Positions 17,289 through 27,485 of a DNA stretch of 57,382 bases are shown here, piece by piece. The DNA is taken from positions 1 through 57,382 of the forward strand of contig JAUCBJ010003462.1 of NCBI GenBank assembly GCA_032718475.1, read 5' to 3'. The notes under the pieces were generated by a model that saw only the letters and a program-made list of their open reading frames with translations, was not told the origin of the DNA and did no database searches. The position numbers and the translations under genes are program-made. The stretch is from Nemertoderma westbladi. Lineage: Eukaryota > Xenacoelomorpha > Nemertodermatida > Nemertodermatidae. Numbering within the stretch: the stretch's first letter is position 1; every line of letters begins with the position of its first letter.

Positions 17289-19470
17289 ACTACTACTAGG
17301 ATCGGCATGCTGCATTGCAGCTGCATTTTTAAGAATGCTGTACCGGCATATCGACAAAATTGCACCGCCACAACTCCCTATCACCCATGACATTTGCTAG
17401 ATCATCCGCATCTTCAAGGCCAGTGTCCTTTAAGATGCGTCTCAAGAAAGTCATGGGCTGTCCACCATGCTTATTCATTCCATGAGGCTGCCAAAGTACA
17501 AGATTATGCACTGGCTGGTCCTCACGGCGAAAGCAATGTCCTGCAAAGCGGAGGCGATTTTGTTCTAGTGTCAAGCTTGGGGGAACCAATGAGACACCTC
17601 CAATGTTATATAGTGTCTGGTTGGAGATGTGTGCATTGTACTTGACACAATGAACCCGGCGTAGCATTCTTGCGAATGTGCCATCCAGAGATTTGGTGTC
17701 CTCAGCAGTTAGAGCCCAGCATGGACTCCCATAGAGGAGTACTGGAACTACTGCTGCTCTAAATAACCGGACCTTAAGTTTCCGATTAATTCTCGGTGAC
17801 TTCCTAATCCTGGAAAGCCTATTCAAGGCTGCCCATGCCTTTCCCTTACGTATTCGAAGGTCCTCACCTGACTTCCGGATCCATGATCCCAGGTAACAGA
17901 AGTCATCCACATGCTCAAGCATACCATCTTTTGAGCTTATGCTCATCCGATCAGAGACTTGCTGAGGACTTTCAAAGTTAACTGTCAAAATTTTGGTCTT
18001 TCTGGAGTTAATAAAAAGACCAACACTAGAAGCAGCATGTTCTAATGAGCTGGGGAGTCGTTGGGCTCCCTCTAGTGATTCTGAGAGTACTCCTAAGTCA
18101 TCAGCAAAGTCTAGATCAGTTAGGTACTTGGCAGGATTTCCTCGACTTCTGGAGCCAGTAGGTGGAGTTATCATCACCCCATCATCATTGTGATGATCTA
18201 AGGACATGCGTAGAACATAGTCAACAACAATTATGAACAAGAATGGTGCAAGTGTGTCTCCCTGGAGGACGCCCCATAACACTTCAAATGGTTCTGTGTC
18301 ACCGTCAACAGTAGACACAAATGTTGTCGAACCATCGTATACTGATCTGATTGCTGCAATAATTTCATCAGGAATCCCATATAATGAAAGTATGCTGAAC
18401 ATACGTGAGCGAGAGACTGAATCAAAGGCCTTGAAGAAGTCAACAAAGATAACAGCCAGATGCCTGTCTTTCTTTTTTGATAACTCTTCAATTATCCTTC
18501 TAAGTGCCAAAATGGGCTCCATGGTCCCACGACCTTTACGGAACCCATTCTGATTTCCACGGAGCAGTCTCTCAATGGGATCCCTGATGCGATTTAATAG
18601 AATTCTATTGTATAGCTTTGCAGCAATCGAGATCAATGAGATTCCCCGAAAAGAACCATAGAGTGTTAGGTTGCCCTTCTTGGGAACTGGTACCAACTTA
18701 TTTGTTTTCATTTCTTGCGGGACTCTTGTTGTACGGTACATGTCTACTATGATGGGATAGATGAGCTTTAAACACTCAGGTATTTTAAAGACCTCAGAGG
18801 GGACACCATCTACTCCACTGGCACGATTGGTCTTAATGCTCTTTGCAGCAGCCTTCACTTCTGCAAAGGAGATATCACCAATGGGAATATCTGGGAGTAC
18901 AGACTCAGACACTTTTACTTCTATAAAGTTATCAGGCAATACCCTGTCATTATTGAGGAGCTTTTCAAAGTGGGCCTTCCAACCATTGAGGCGATCGGCT
19001 GGTGATTCAGCCTTAACCTTGGTGGTTGGTTGGCTTTTTCGACCAGCAAGCAAGTTGATCGATCTCCATGCCTGGGATGATTGCCTGCTGTCGTCGGCAT
19101 CATTGATGGCATCAACCTGTTGGTTTATTAGCTCCTGTAAATTAACAGAGTACTGCCTGTTCAGGGACCTAGATGCAGCCTTAACTGCATTCTTGGCCGC
19201 TGTAGTCTGTTTGAGTCGGGACTCTTTCTGCGCCTTGTAGAGATCATTTCGGCACTTCTGAATTTTGTTGTCAGTCCAGGGTGCCCGTTTCCTGTTTCGA
19301 GGGTATACAGGAACTGTTTCTGCAGCTGCTAACTTAACTGCCTCTGTGAAGGCAGTATAGCCCTCACAGTGATCTGCCGCCTCAGACATCAGAGGCAAGA
19401 GCCTCATACCTGTTGCTCAGCTGTAGTGTGAAGCTGGATCTCACACTTGGATGTTGCAACAGAGAGGACC
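17289..19470 (-). mobile_element. Non-LTR retrotransposon, family copy 3 (longest copy)
   Basis: The element's 3' end is the (TAG/GTA)n tail at 17289-17300, followed inwards by GATCGGCATGCTGCATTGCA, matching copy 1. The main ORF covers 17329-19407. Upstream of it another frame encodes LQLSNRYEALASDV and similar residues, which in this family lie between the endonuclease and the RT. The endonuclease itself is absent, so the copy is 5'-truncated near 19470. Confidence 0.85.
17329..19407 (-). CDS. Reverse transcriptase of an RTE-like non-LTR retrotransposon (692 aa, N-truncated)
   Basis: The protein retains a complete RT core. It has a fingers segment (SGVDGVPSEVFKI), GNQNGFRKGRGTME, motif A (FVDFFKAFDSV), motif B (GVLQGDTLAPFLFI), motif C (DFADD), motif D (GLFINSRKTK) and motif E-like YLGS. 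A C-terminal domain follows with WALTAEDTKSLDG, RLRFAGHC and MGDRELWRC. This architecture matches the RT proteins often mis-annotated in animals as craniofacial development protein 2-like; I place it as RTE-like without firm clade. The AP-type endonuclease is missing, and a frame change near 19390 separates the ORF from in-family upstream sequence, so it cannot retrotranspose by itself. The ATG at 19407 is probably fortuitous. Confidence 0.85.
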   Translation of the reverse strand: MRLLPLMSEAADHCEGYTAFTEAVKLAAAETVPVYPRNRKRAPWTDNKIQKCRNDLYKAQKESRLKQTTAAKNAVKAASRSLNRQYSVNLQELINQQVDAINDADDSRQSSQAWRSINLLAGRKSQPTTKVKAESPADRLNGWKAHFEKLLNNDRVLPDNFIEVKVSESVLPDIPIGDISFAEVKAAAKSIKTNRASGVDGVPSEVFKIPECLKLIYPIIVDMYRTTRVPQEMKTNKLVPVPKKGNLTLYGSFRGISLISIAAKLYNRILLNRIRDPIERLLRGNQNGFRKGRGTMEPILALRRIIEELSKKKDRHLAVIFVDFFKAFDSVSRSRMFSILSLYGIPDEIIAAIRSVYDGSTTFVSTVDGDTEPFEVLWGVLQGDTLAPFLFIIVVDYVLRMSLDHHNDDGVMITPPTGSRSRGNPAKYLTDLDFADDLGVLSESLEGAQRLPSSLEHAASSVGLFINSRKTKILTVNFESPQQVSDRMSISSKDGMLEHVDDFCYLGSWIRKSGEDLRIRKGKAWAALNRLSRIRKSPRINRKLKVRLFRAAVVPVLLYGSPCWALTAEDTKSLDGTFARMLRRVHCVKYNAHISNQTLYNIGGVSLVPPSLTLEQNRLRFAGHCFRREDQPVHNLVLWQPHGMNKHGGQPMTFLRRILKDTGLEDADDLANVMGDRELWRCNFVDMPVQHS

Positions 19471-19852
19471 AGTCATGCTGCGGCAAGGCAGATTTCGTTG
19501 TTCTGCTAGAGTACTGCAGTAACGACACCCCAATGACCCCATATTGCATATTGCTGTATTGGAAATATGCTTGAATTCAGGAATTGCTTACCCTGCCCTG
19601 GTACCATAAAGCCGTACATAGGTACATAGGTACCTACTGTACTGGGTAGGCCTACCACAGTTATACAGTACCACCTACTGACATTGCACATTGCAGCATT
19701 GTATCTTTTCACTTTTCAGAAAGAACCGACCGAACTGAACTGCTGAACTGTAGAACTGATATCTGGATGTAGGCCTAGTTCAGTAGTTAATCAAACCAAC
19801 TGCTGACAGGCTGAACAGCAACTGATACACTGCAGCACTGAAGTTGTGAAAC
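19471..19852. promoter_or_regulatory. Upstream region of CCDC6
   Basis: 382 bp between the truncated retrotransposon and the CCDC6 start codon. It has many short CTG/CAG and ACTGAACTG words and no clear TATA box. It presumably contains the promoter or the end of a 5' intron; neither can be fixed from sequence alone. Confidence 0.3.
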
Positions 19853-21217
19853 ATGACTGATAGCGCGTCGGAAACGTACGAGAGCGATGCGAGCATAGCG
19901 AGTAGCGATTTGGGAATGGAGACGGTTCCACCTCGACATGGAGGTCGAGGGTCGGCTACCAAAGACCAACTGAGCAACCGAGTCGTATCGCTGCAACAGG
20001 AGAACCGGGTGTTAAAGATCGAGGTGGAGACGCTGAAGATGCGATTAAAGTCGTTAAACGAGGAGAATAAATTGTTGCGGAAGTCCAGCGTATCGATCCA
20101 GGCGAGAGTCGAGCAGGAGGAAGAATACATTTCGAACACATTGATGCGGAAGATACAGACGCTCAAGAAAGAAAAGGAGAAGTTGGCGATGAATTACGAG
20201 CAGGAGGAGGAGTTTCTTACCAACGATCTGTCGAGGAAGTTGCAACAGTTGAGGGAAGATAAGTCGTCGTTGGAAATGTCGTTGGAGAGGGAGCAAGAGT
20301 TCCAGGTGAATAAGTTGATGAGGAAGATAGAGAGATTGCAAGGAGAAACCTCGGTAAAACAGAATTCCTTGGAGCAGTTGAGGAGGGAGAAGGTTGACTT
20401 AGAGAATGCATTGGAACAGGAGCAAGAGATGCTGGTAAACAGGTTGTGGAAAAAGATGGAGCGGTTGGAGAAGGAGAAGAGGATGTTGCAGGATAGATTG
20501 GAGTTGCAAGGGGAAACGACAGGCCAATCGGAGACGACTAACCCGATCGCCATGGTGACGGACGATTCGCCAGAGTTCCTCGCGTCTAGCATCAAGAAAC
20601 TCCGCGCGGAGGTGATGCGACTCCGGAGTAACTTGTCATCATCGCAACAGCAGAGCGAGATGAGGATGGCGAACATGGCGGAGGAGGAGAGGCATCTAAA
20701 GGAGGAGAATGTTCGTCTGCAACGGAAGCTGCATCGGGAGATGGAGAGATCTGAGCATCTGAACAGGGCGTTGAGCGAGTCCGAGTCCAGTCTTGAGATG
20801 GACGACGAACGACACTTCAACGAACTAACTGAACGCAACCCCAGGGGCCGCGCTGTCTCCTCGCCCATCCCGCTCTTCTCGCCCAACAACACGGCTCGCC
20901 CAATGAGTCCCGGTCTCCCGATCGGTAGTCCTATGTCCCGGTGTCCCACCTGTGGGAACTTCTCGTACCCGACGGGAATCAACCCCGGGATCCCCCCGTG
21001 TATCGGGTTGCTCAGCACCTCGCCTCCGCCGCCGCCGCCACAGGCCGGCGCCACTCGCACCCGAATCCTCAGCAGTCCCGAGAAGTTGTCACGGCAACAA
21101 GAGGAGCCGCCGAAGTTCGTTAAACCGTTGCGGATTCCGAGTCCTCGTACGGAGTCGCCGAGCGCTGCAGTTCCTAGCGGCTCCGCTGGGGGGCGTTCTG
21201 GGGGATCGGCCCGGTAG
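19853..21217 (+). CDS. CCDC6: CCDC6 homologue (coiled-coil domain-containing protein 6), intronless
   Basis: The 454-aa protein follows vertebrate CCDC6 almost throughout: a Ser-rich N-terminus, [93 protein letters not shown], then the [18 protein letters not shown] signature and a Ser/Pro-rich tail ([20 protein letters not shown]). Residues ~40-320 form a long coiled coil. The family is known as a phosphorylated scaffold linked to DNA-damage checkpoint and apoptosis, and as a RET fusion partner in thyroid cancer. The length is close to the human protein (about 475 aa). A = at -3 supports the ATG. The coding region is one exon, unlike the multi-exon vertebrate gene. No genomic poly(A) tail follows, so a retrocopy is not proven. 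A Cys pair (CPTCGNF) in the tail is not a feature I recall in vertebrate CCDC6. Confidence 0.93.
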   Translation: MTDSASETYESDASIASSDLGMETVPPRHGGRGSATKDQLSNRVVSLQQENRVLKIEVETLKMRLKSLNEENKLLRKSSVSIQARVEQEEEYISNTLMRKIQTLKKEKEKLAMNYEQEEEFLTNDLSRKLQQLREDKSSLEMSLEREQEFQVNKLMRKIERLQGETSVKQNSLEQLRREKVDLENALEQEQEMLVNRLWKKMERLEKEKRMLQDRLELQGETTGQSETTNPIAMVTDDSPEFLASSIKKLRAEVMRLRSNLSSSQQQSEMRMANMAEEERHLKEENVRLQRKLHREMERSEHLNRALSESESSLEMDDERHFNELTERNPRGRAVSSPIPLFSPNNTARPMSPGLPIGSPMSRCPTCGNFSYPTGINPGIPPCIGLLSTSPPPPPPQAGATRTRILSSPEKLSRQQEEPPKFVKPLRIPSPRTESPSAAVPSGSAGGRSGGSAR

Positions 21218-21278
21218 TAACCGGTTCCTACCGGCTCCGCTGGGGACGTACTGGGGGCTCGGCCTGGTAGTAAGACTT
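21171..21278 (+). repeat. 54-bp tandem duplication spanning the CCDC6 stop codon
   Basis: The last coding segment from TTCCTAGCGGCTCCGCTGG (21171) recurs as TTCCTACCGGCTCCGCTGG at 21225. The period is 54 bp, an exact multiple of three. The first copy carries the stop codons TAG TAA; the second lies in the 3' UTR. Confidence 0.8.
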
Positions 21279-21361
21279 TCTAGCAGCTAGCAGGATAGTA
21301 ACTAAACTCTTACATGGCGCTACTTTTTTTATTTTCTCACCCATAACTGCGTTTCAACTAC

Positions 21362-21392
21362 AATAAATCATTTTAACTTCTCATAAAATAAA
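21362..21392 (+). terminator. CCDC6 polyadenylation signals
   Basis: Two AATAAA hexamers (21362-21367 and 21387-21392) lie about 145-175 bp after the CCDC6 stop. They are the first such signals on this strand after the gene. Confidence 0.6.
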
Positions 21393-23550
21393 ACTAATAG
21401 CGAAATACTCAGAGAGGAAATGGAGATAAATTATAATTATATAATATAATAATCCGGCTAATAGCCACCAAAATCGGTGAAAATACCGAAAATACTTACT
21501 ATTCATGCAAGGGAGTTCAGTTTGTTTAGTCGATTAGCTTTTTTTATTTATATATATACCCGTCGCTGATCTGTACTAATTGTGGAAAAGTTTATGCTTG
21601 TTTGCAACAAAAAGGGGTGCAATCACTTCTCAGTCTAACCCCTTCCGTGATTTACAGTGTAAAGTAAATGTGTTCAGCTTCAGGATAAATTGTCCTTTCT
21701 TTAAAGAAAGTAATAACTTATTTTACTTTCTTGTCTGTAGAGCCACATTTTAAAGTCTGTGCTGATCAGAGTGTTTTGTTACAGGGAGATAGGAAGGATC
21801 TTGGCCATTTATAGTCTGTAAAACTTTAATTTATCTAATGTTAATACAGTATCTTGATAAATATTTGAAAAATGCAAATGAGCGGAAACTTGGCTTGGAG
21901 GTCTGTGAAATTTAGATTTGGAGTGTAAGGTTATTATTTTCAATCAAAAACGTCCGTTTATTGTTTTGGTTAGAATAACGTGTCACTGTAACCGGATCCT
22001 TTCCTTTAATTGATAATTTGACATTGAGAATTAATTCGCCGAGATTGGATTTGCGTTACAAAGCTTAAGTCATGAGGATTGTAAAACTCTGAAGTACTTA
22101 CAACAACTATGTAGTTTTATCAAATATTGTGAAGCACTTTAGCTGATAATAAGTACTTATTATTAATATTATGCTTTTTCATATTTAACAAATTGCAAGC
22201 ATTACAGTTTCGTTGTCGGCTTATGGTTTATTCGTGGGGGCGACTTTTGGTAGTTTCAGTTCTTTTTACTTACAATTACTTGTTGTTTGAAATACATTCG
22301 TACACCTGACTTAATAATTTATTGTGCTATTAATGGTATTTTGTTGGTTTAATTATTTTCTGTGTTGAATACCGAACCGGTATTATCGAAATAAATTTAT
22401 TCTTAAATTGCTGTTTTTAACTCGACTTTATTGAAGAGCGTGGTATTTTCAAGCTCACTACTTTTAATCACGTTTAAAAATGATTAATACATGTTACTCT
22501 ACTGTTTACTAAATTAAAACTATTATAACAATCTTTAGCTCTACTTTGGGAGGATATGGCCATAAATAAACGACCTATTTGTCATTTTGTTTTCAATTAT
22601 CCCTGAACCCAAAAGTAGCAATTTAAGAATAAATTAACGATATATATGTGAGAAAAAACTATTTTTGTCCACTTTTGTCGCACGTTTTTTTTACTCGCTG
22701 TGCCACTATAATAACTGCACTCGCGAAGTGCGTGAAAAAAAAACATAAAGAAAAACTTATTTTGCCAAGGTGGTTTAAATAATTAAGTGTCTATCGTAAT
22801 AATATGTTTGGTTTGGTTTGTGGGGTTTTGTATGTTTACAGTAATGTAATATATTAAAGGTTGAGGTTTGTAAATCAATGAATGGAAAAATAGAACAGAA
22901 AAGTGAACTGTAATGACAATGTAATAAAGTATTTTCAATTTTTTAGAAGTGGTCAACAACGTGACCTTTGCCAACGATTTACAATATGTATTTAGTAAAT
23001 ATACTAATATACAGTGTTATATATTTACTTTACACTGATCGCTGTTTCTGTGAAGTCGCGTGGAGCGATGCCAATTCCCCCAGGAAATAATCAGAATATA
23101 TTGGCTGTAAGCGTATCAGTAGGATGTTACTCGCCATAGTACAGTCAATGATACTTGTTGTGGGGCGAGCCACTCAGTCATGGCGAGCCTTAGCGCACAC
23201 TTATTTATAATTAGTAAATAAGGCACAATTTCATGTTTGTCTGTCTGTCCGTCTGTCTGTAATGAAAAATTCATTCGTAAATAACTTTTGAAGATTTTAA
23301 CCATTTTCAACCAAATTTGTATGGGCATACTAGAGAAAAAGTTCCAATATTTTTGAAAGTTACGGTCCAAATACCTCTCGAACTTTTGACTCCAGATCAA
23401 ATTGATTTTTTTTGCCAATTTTTGCCAAAGTTAGCGTGCTGCGCGACGCACCACGAACGTGTTTTTGATGCTCTTGACTACTGAAATCACGTTATTTTTT
23501 ATTAGTCGACCTACCTATATGGTACTGCAAAACGGTGCAAATAGCAGATA
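21393..23550. other. AT-rich intergenic DNA
   Basis: No gene is supported. It contains a copy of the dispersed TTATTGTTTTGGTTAGAA motif at 21959-21977 and a GTCTGTCTGTCC stretch at 23235-23265 inside what looks like a dispersed repeat (about 23160-23460). A minus-strand 100-codon frame across this repeat is not convincing. Confidence 0.4.
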
Positions 23551-23576
23551 GGGGGGGGGGGGGGGGGGGGGGGGGG
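23551..23576. repeat. Poly(G) run of 26 bases
   Basis: An uninterrupted G homopolymer, able to form a G-quadruplex and prone to length error in assemblies. It directly precedes the 53-bp array. Confidence 0.9.
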
Positions 23577-23589
23577 AACTGGCCGGGGT

Positions 23590-24490
23590 AGGTGTAAAAC
23601 GCCGATCCGGATTCAGGATCCGGATACGTATCAGGACCCGGATTTGCGAGTGTAAAAGGCGGATCCGGCTCTACATACAATCCGTAATTGAGTGTAATAT
23701 GCGGATTCTGAAATACGCAATCCGTATTGTAGTGTAAAACGCGGATTCATATATTTTGTGAATCCGGAATGGAGTGTAAAACACGGATTTACGTTAATTA
23801 CCAAGTTTTATTGGATCCGGAATGGAGTGTAAAACACGGATTTTCGTTAATTACCAAGTTTTGTTGGATCCGGAATGGAGTGTAAAACACGGATTTTCGT
23901 TAATTACCAAGTTTGTTGGATCCGGAATGGAGTGTAAAACACGGATTTTCGTTAATTACCAAGTTTTGTTGGATCCGGAGTGGAGTGTAAAACACGGATT
24001 TACGTTAATTACCAAGATTTATTGGATCCGGAATGGAGTGTAAAACACGGATTTACGTTAATTACCAAGTTTTAATGGATCCGGTAAGGGGTGTAAAACG
24101 CGGATTCAATTCATTTACCAAGTGTTACTGGATCCGGGAAGAGGTGTAAAACACGGATTTTCGTTAATTACAAAGTTTTGTTGGATCCGGAATGGAGTGT
24201 AAAACACGGATTTACGTTAATTACCAAGTTTTACTGGATCCGGAATGGAGTGTAAAACACGGATTTTCGTTAATTACTAAGTTTTGTTGGATCCGGAATG
24301 GAGTGTAAAACACGGATTTTCGTTAATTACCAAGTTTTGTTGGATCCGGAATGGAGTGTAAAACACGGATTTACGTTAATTACCAAGTTTTAATGAATCC
24401 GGGAAGGGGTTTAAAACGCGGATTCAATTTATTTACCAAGTGTTACTGGATACAGGAAGGGGTGTAAAATGCGGATTTACGTTAATTACT
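23590..24490. repeat. 53-bp tandem array (GGATCCGGAATGGAGTG unit)
   Basis: The unit starts GGATCCGGAATGGAGTGTAA, continues through ACACGGATTT and ends TTACCAAGTTTTGTT, 53 bp in all. About 13 copies are clear from 23760 on. More diverged GGATCCGG copies precede them, and variants with GGAAGGGGTGTAAAACGCGG lie at 24079-24460. A BamHI-type GGATCC sits in nearly every unit. The period is not a multiple of three, so the peptides seen across it are artefacts. Confidence 0.93.
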
Positions 24491-24665
24491 GAGTATGTTA
24501 ATGAGGGACACAACTATTAATGAGGGACACACATTAATGAGGGACACAAACATTAATGGGGGACACCGTAATAGTTAATAGACCTTAATAATTAGTCTAT
24601 GCCTAGGGGCCACACATAAGCTTAATCCGGCTCTGGGGGGACACCTTAATAGGGGTCAATGCTTC
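24491..24665. repeat. TTAATGAGGGACAC repeats and left flank of the BEL element
   Basis: About four copies of TTAATGAGGGACACA lie at 24496-24566. Unique sequence follows up to the left LTR. No target-site duplication is evident: GCTTC lies before the left LTR and GCTGT after the right one. Confidence 0.6.
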
Positions 24666-25473
24666 TGTTCGCGCTTTTAGACCTTTAGCAGTTTAACCTG
24701 CCAAATTTAGGTGTCTTCTAGGTTATAAATCGACTTTAGCCTATAACAAGTATTTGATACACATAAAGCTACATTAGCCGAAGCCAGCCTATGCGCGATC
24801 ATTCACCCACGGTTAAGGGAGACTGGATTCGGATGCTCTGACCTTATTGCGGTGTAGACTTACTGTACTATTCGATTGATCGTTAATATATAATCTCTGA
24901 CAAATATTATTCACTTTCGGGAAATATTAACAGTTCCTTTAGGACGTGGCGTTCTAAGTATGTAAACAGAGTTATGACTTACACTAAACACAACGGGATG
25001 GCTATTGATTTTCGTATAAGGCGCATTCTTTAGGAAATGCTTTGTTATCTGTCACACTCATGCACACTACCGCACACTGCTGCACACTGATCTGCCGACC
25101 TTCACTAATTTTAATCATATATAAGGAGAACAGCAACTGACACATGTAGGGTCTATGAAATAGCATTCAATTCACTCCAAAACCACTATAATGTAAGTCG
25201 CAATTGCTACAGGTAACCGGTCTCTCTAACCTTCAGTATATCAAGAAGATTGGGGTTTTCTGATTATTTATCGATATTCTCCAAATATAACAACATATCC
25301 ATCAACTGATAACCATTCATAACCGACAGTAAATAGCAGTAAAATAATGCGGTGTTCTGAGCCGTGTTGTGTGTCCAGTTTGTCGTACTGGTTTGGTATG
25401 ATAACAGTTATACGTTTCTATGATCAAAGCCGTTCTAATGTTTGGCTAAAGTCTGAAACACATAATAATTCCA
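24666..25473 (-). repeat. 3' LTR of the BEL/Pao element (left copy)
   Basis: It begins TGTTCGCGCTTTTAG and ends AATAATTCCA. It aligns with the right LTR over its whole length and is 7 bp shorter, mainly because of a GGTTT slippage near 25393. Confidence 0.9.
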
Positions 25474-25694
25474 CAGCCGATGTTCTGGGCTCAGGAAAAA
25501 AGGTAAACAAAGACCATAATGCATTGCGCGATTTCCCGGAGGCTTCTGTGCAAATAAAATGAAAATCGCTCTGATTGGTCGAGTGAGTGAGCCTGAACAA
25601 AGAAAGCCAAAAGCTCCACGTCGACATATCAGCTGATAGATGTCGTCATCTGAACTACACTGTATTAAGAGTATTTTGGCGCATTGCGGCATAG

Positions 25695-25860
25695 AATGGC
25701 TTGTTATGTCCGCCAAAGTACACATACAGAAAAAATGGCTTTTTATGTCCACTAAAACACCTACACAGTAAGAAAACGGCTTTTTATGTCCGCTAAAACA
25801 CCTACAGAGTACTTTGCGGGGAAAATGACTAGCTAGGTCCGCAAAAGCCTTTACACCACT
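25695..25860. repeat. ~45-bp tandem repeat inside the BEL 3' region
   Basis: Four diverged copies of a unit containing GGCTTTTTATGTCCGCTAAA (plus strand) lie about 220 bp inside the 3' LTR. They may be a transcript-level element of the retrotransposon or simple expansion. Confidence 0.7.
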
Positions 25861-26055
25861 CCCAGAAAATGGGATTTAATTCTATAAAATATAAAAAATC
25901 ACAGTTTCTAAAATATAAAAATACTCTAAACAGTTAGTCTTTCTTGCGCGGACGGCATTTATGCAGTTTTTTGAGGCTAGCAAGAGTCCTTTTCTCTTTG
26001 GGGCGAGCCACTTTATTAGGAGGGCTATAACTCCTGGGTGAAGGGTGCAATACAA

Positions 26056-27485
26056 TTACATCGGAAGGTTTAGGATTACGGTCGGTGTATCCGCCGGTCG
26101 AGGTACCCGTTGATCGGTATTAACCTCAGTGGAACGAGGTCGAACAACCTTGAGAGCGCGTTTTAAGACAGCAGCTCTTACTGGTCCCTGACGGGTCGTT
26201 TGCACGAGAGCGGTAGGTGGACCATGTGTAGTGAGAAATTTCCTTGGTTTGATGATTTTTTCCAACTCGCGTTCTCGGGCTCTATCGGAATCGATATGCT
26301 TCTCCTCGAGCTGATTTTCCTCCGCTTGTCGTTGAAAACATTTGTCCAAACTCTTGCAGAAAGTAGAGTCGTCCAAGTTCGATATCTTCTTAGAGATTCT
26401 GGATTTCCTGATCGAACTGAGATAAAGCTAATTTGTTTACCGCTTGGACTTGCTGCTGCAATTTACGTTTCTCTAAACAATTGTAGGTTCCTTTTCCGAT
26501 CTTTTGACAAATAGTGTCCAACGCGTTTCGTACAACTCTCTCCTCCACCTCGGGGACAGGTTGTATCGGGTTAAACTGGGACGATGATACGGTTGAATGG
26601 CGATATTAGATGTCCGCGTCCCAATCCGACTAGGTAAGATGGGCGAATATTTAGGGAGCCCACAACCGGAGTGCCACCGACTAATTGTTTGGGTAACACT
26701 AGATCTTTGAACAGTGAGTACAGTTCGGGAGGATCCGTGATACTATTAGGATCAACTACGGTATTAGGATACTATTAGCTCACTAGGGAGTGAGGAGGTC
26801 TGACCGAGTATTCCAGAACTCTGATCATAGGTTTATTTAAGGATCGTTTGAGTCGAGCGAGCGTAGGTGATACATCGAACAAGTTTCGCTCGAAACTCTC
26901 GTAAATATAGCGAATAAAACTGTGTTTAGAGCAACGTCTCCGCGGATGTTTATGTCTTTCCATTTGTTGGTTGGGTCTTGGGCATTCATCGCAATAATAC
27001 CAAAGACGCACGGAAACGCGGGTGATATTTATTCGGTTTTAACATGTTTCTCTCAAGAATTTCAAATATACGTTGGAGTTACCGCGTTTATCAGGTTCTT
27101 TAACGTCTTCTCTTTCGAGTCGATTTCGAATAGAATTTTCGCATTCGATTTTCAGTTTATCGTTCCGACTCCGCTGGGTAGGATATTTAAATAGGACCAT
27201 TTCCCTTTCGGTGTCGACATCGTCCGTATCGTGTAAATCGATAGGATGACCAGTAGTTAAGAAGTCCATATGCGTACCATTACGATGCGTATAGCGAGCA
27301 GTGAATTTTCGATAGTCCAATTCATGAGTGAGTTGCTCCTGGGACATTGGTGGTTCGATATAACGACCATCGTCCTCCGTAGTAGTTGGACCAGCGTCGC
27401 CGCGTATTAAGCTATCAACAAATGCTTGCAACGGTAGAGTATATCGCTCCCTGATACCAAGATCATCTTCTATCAACTCAGCCAT
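26056..27485 (-). pseudogene. Accessory reading frame downstream of Pol in the BEL element (decayed)
   Basis: Starting at an ATG (27485, MAELIEDDLGIRERY), coding-like sequence can be followed on the minus strand through several frames for about 1.4 kb. The pieces are 27485-27039 (148 aa, acidic), 27011-26775 with CDECPRPNQQMERHKHPRRR and a following Cys (a possible zinc ribbon), about 26755-26580 (ELYSLFKDLVLPKQLVGG), and 26376-26056, basic, ending NLPM. Env-like genes occupy this position in some LTR elements, but I see no signal peptide, fusion peptide or membrane anchor, so an envelope role is unsupported. It looks like a hydrophilic, possibly nucleic-acid-binding accessory protein or a captured host gene. 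I do not recognise it. Confidence 0.5.

Noticed and set aside
20054-21060. Minus-strand ORFs opposite CCDC6 (up to 288 aa)
   Set aside because: Antisense shadows of the CCDC6 coiled-coil coding sequence.
23116-23418. 100-aa minus-strand ORF with TDGQTDKH
   Set aside because: Lies in a dispersed-repeat-like segment with GTCTGTCTGTCC; the peptide comes from the microsatellite and no homology is recognised.
23822-24043. 73-aa ORF with repeating MECKTRIFVNYQ-type units
   Set aside because: Artefact of the 53-bp array; the frame is lost wherever unit length changes.
16309-24490. Regularly spaced repeats considered as CRISPR arrays
   Set aside because: The 22-bp and 53-bp arrays are contiguous tandem repeats with no variable spacers, and the genome is animal-like.
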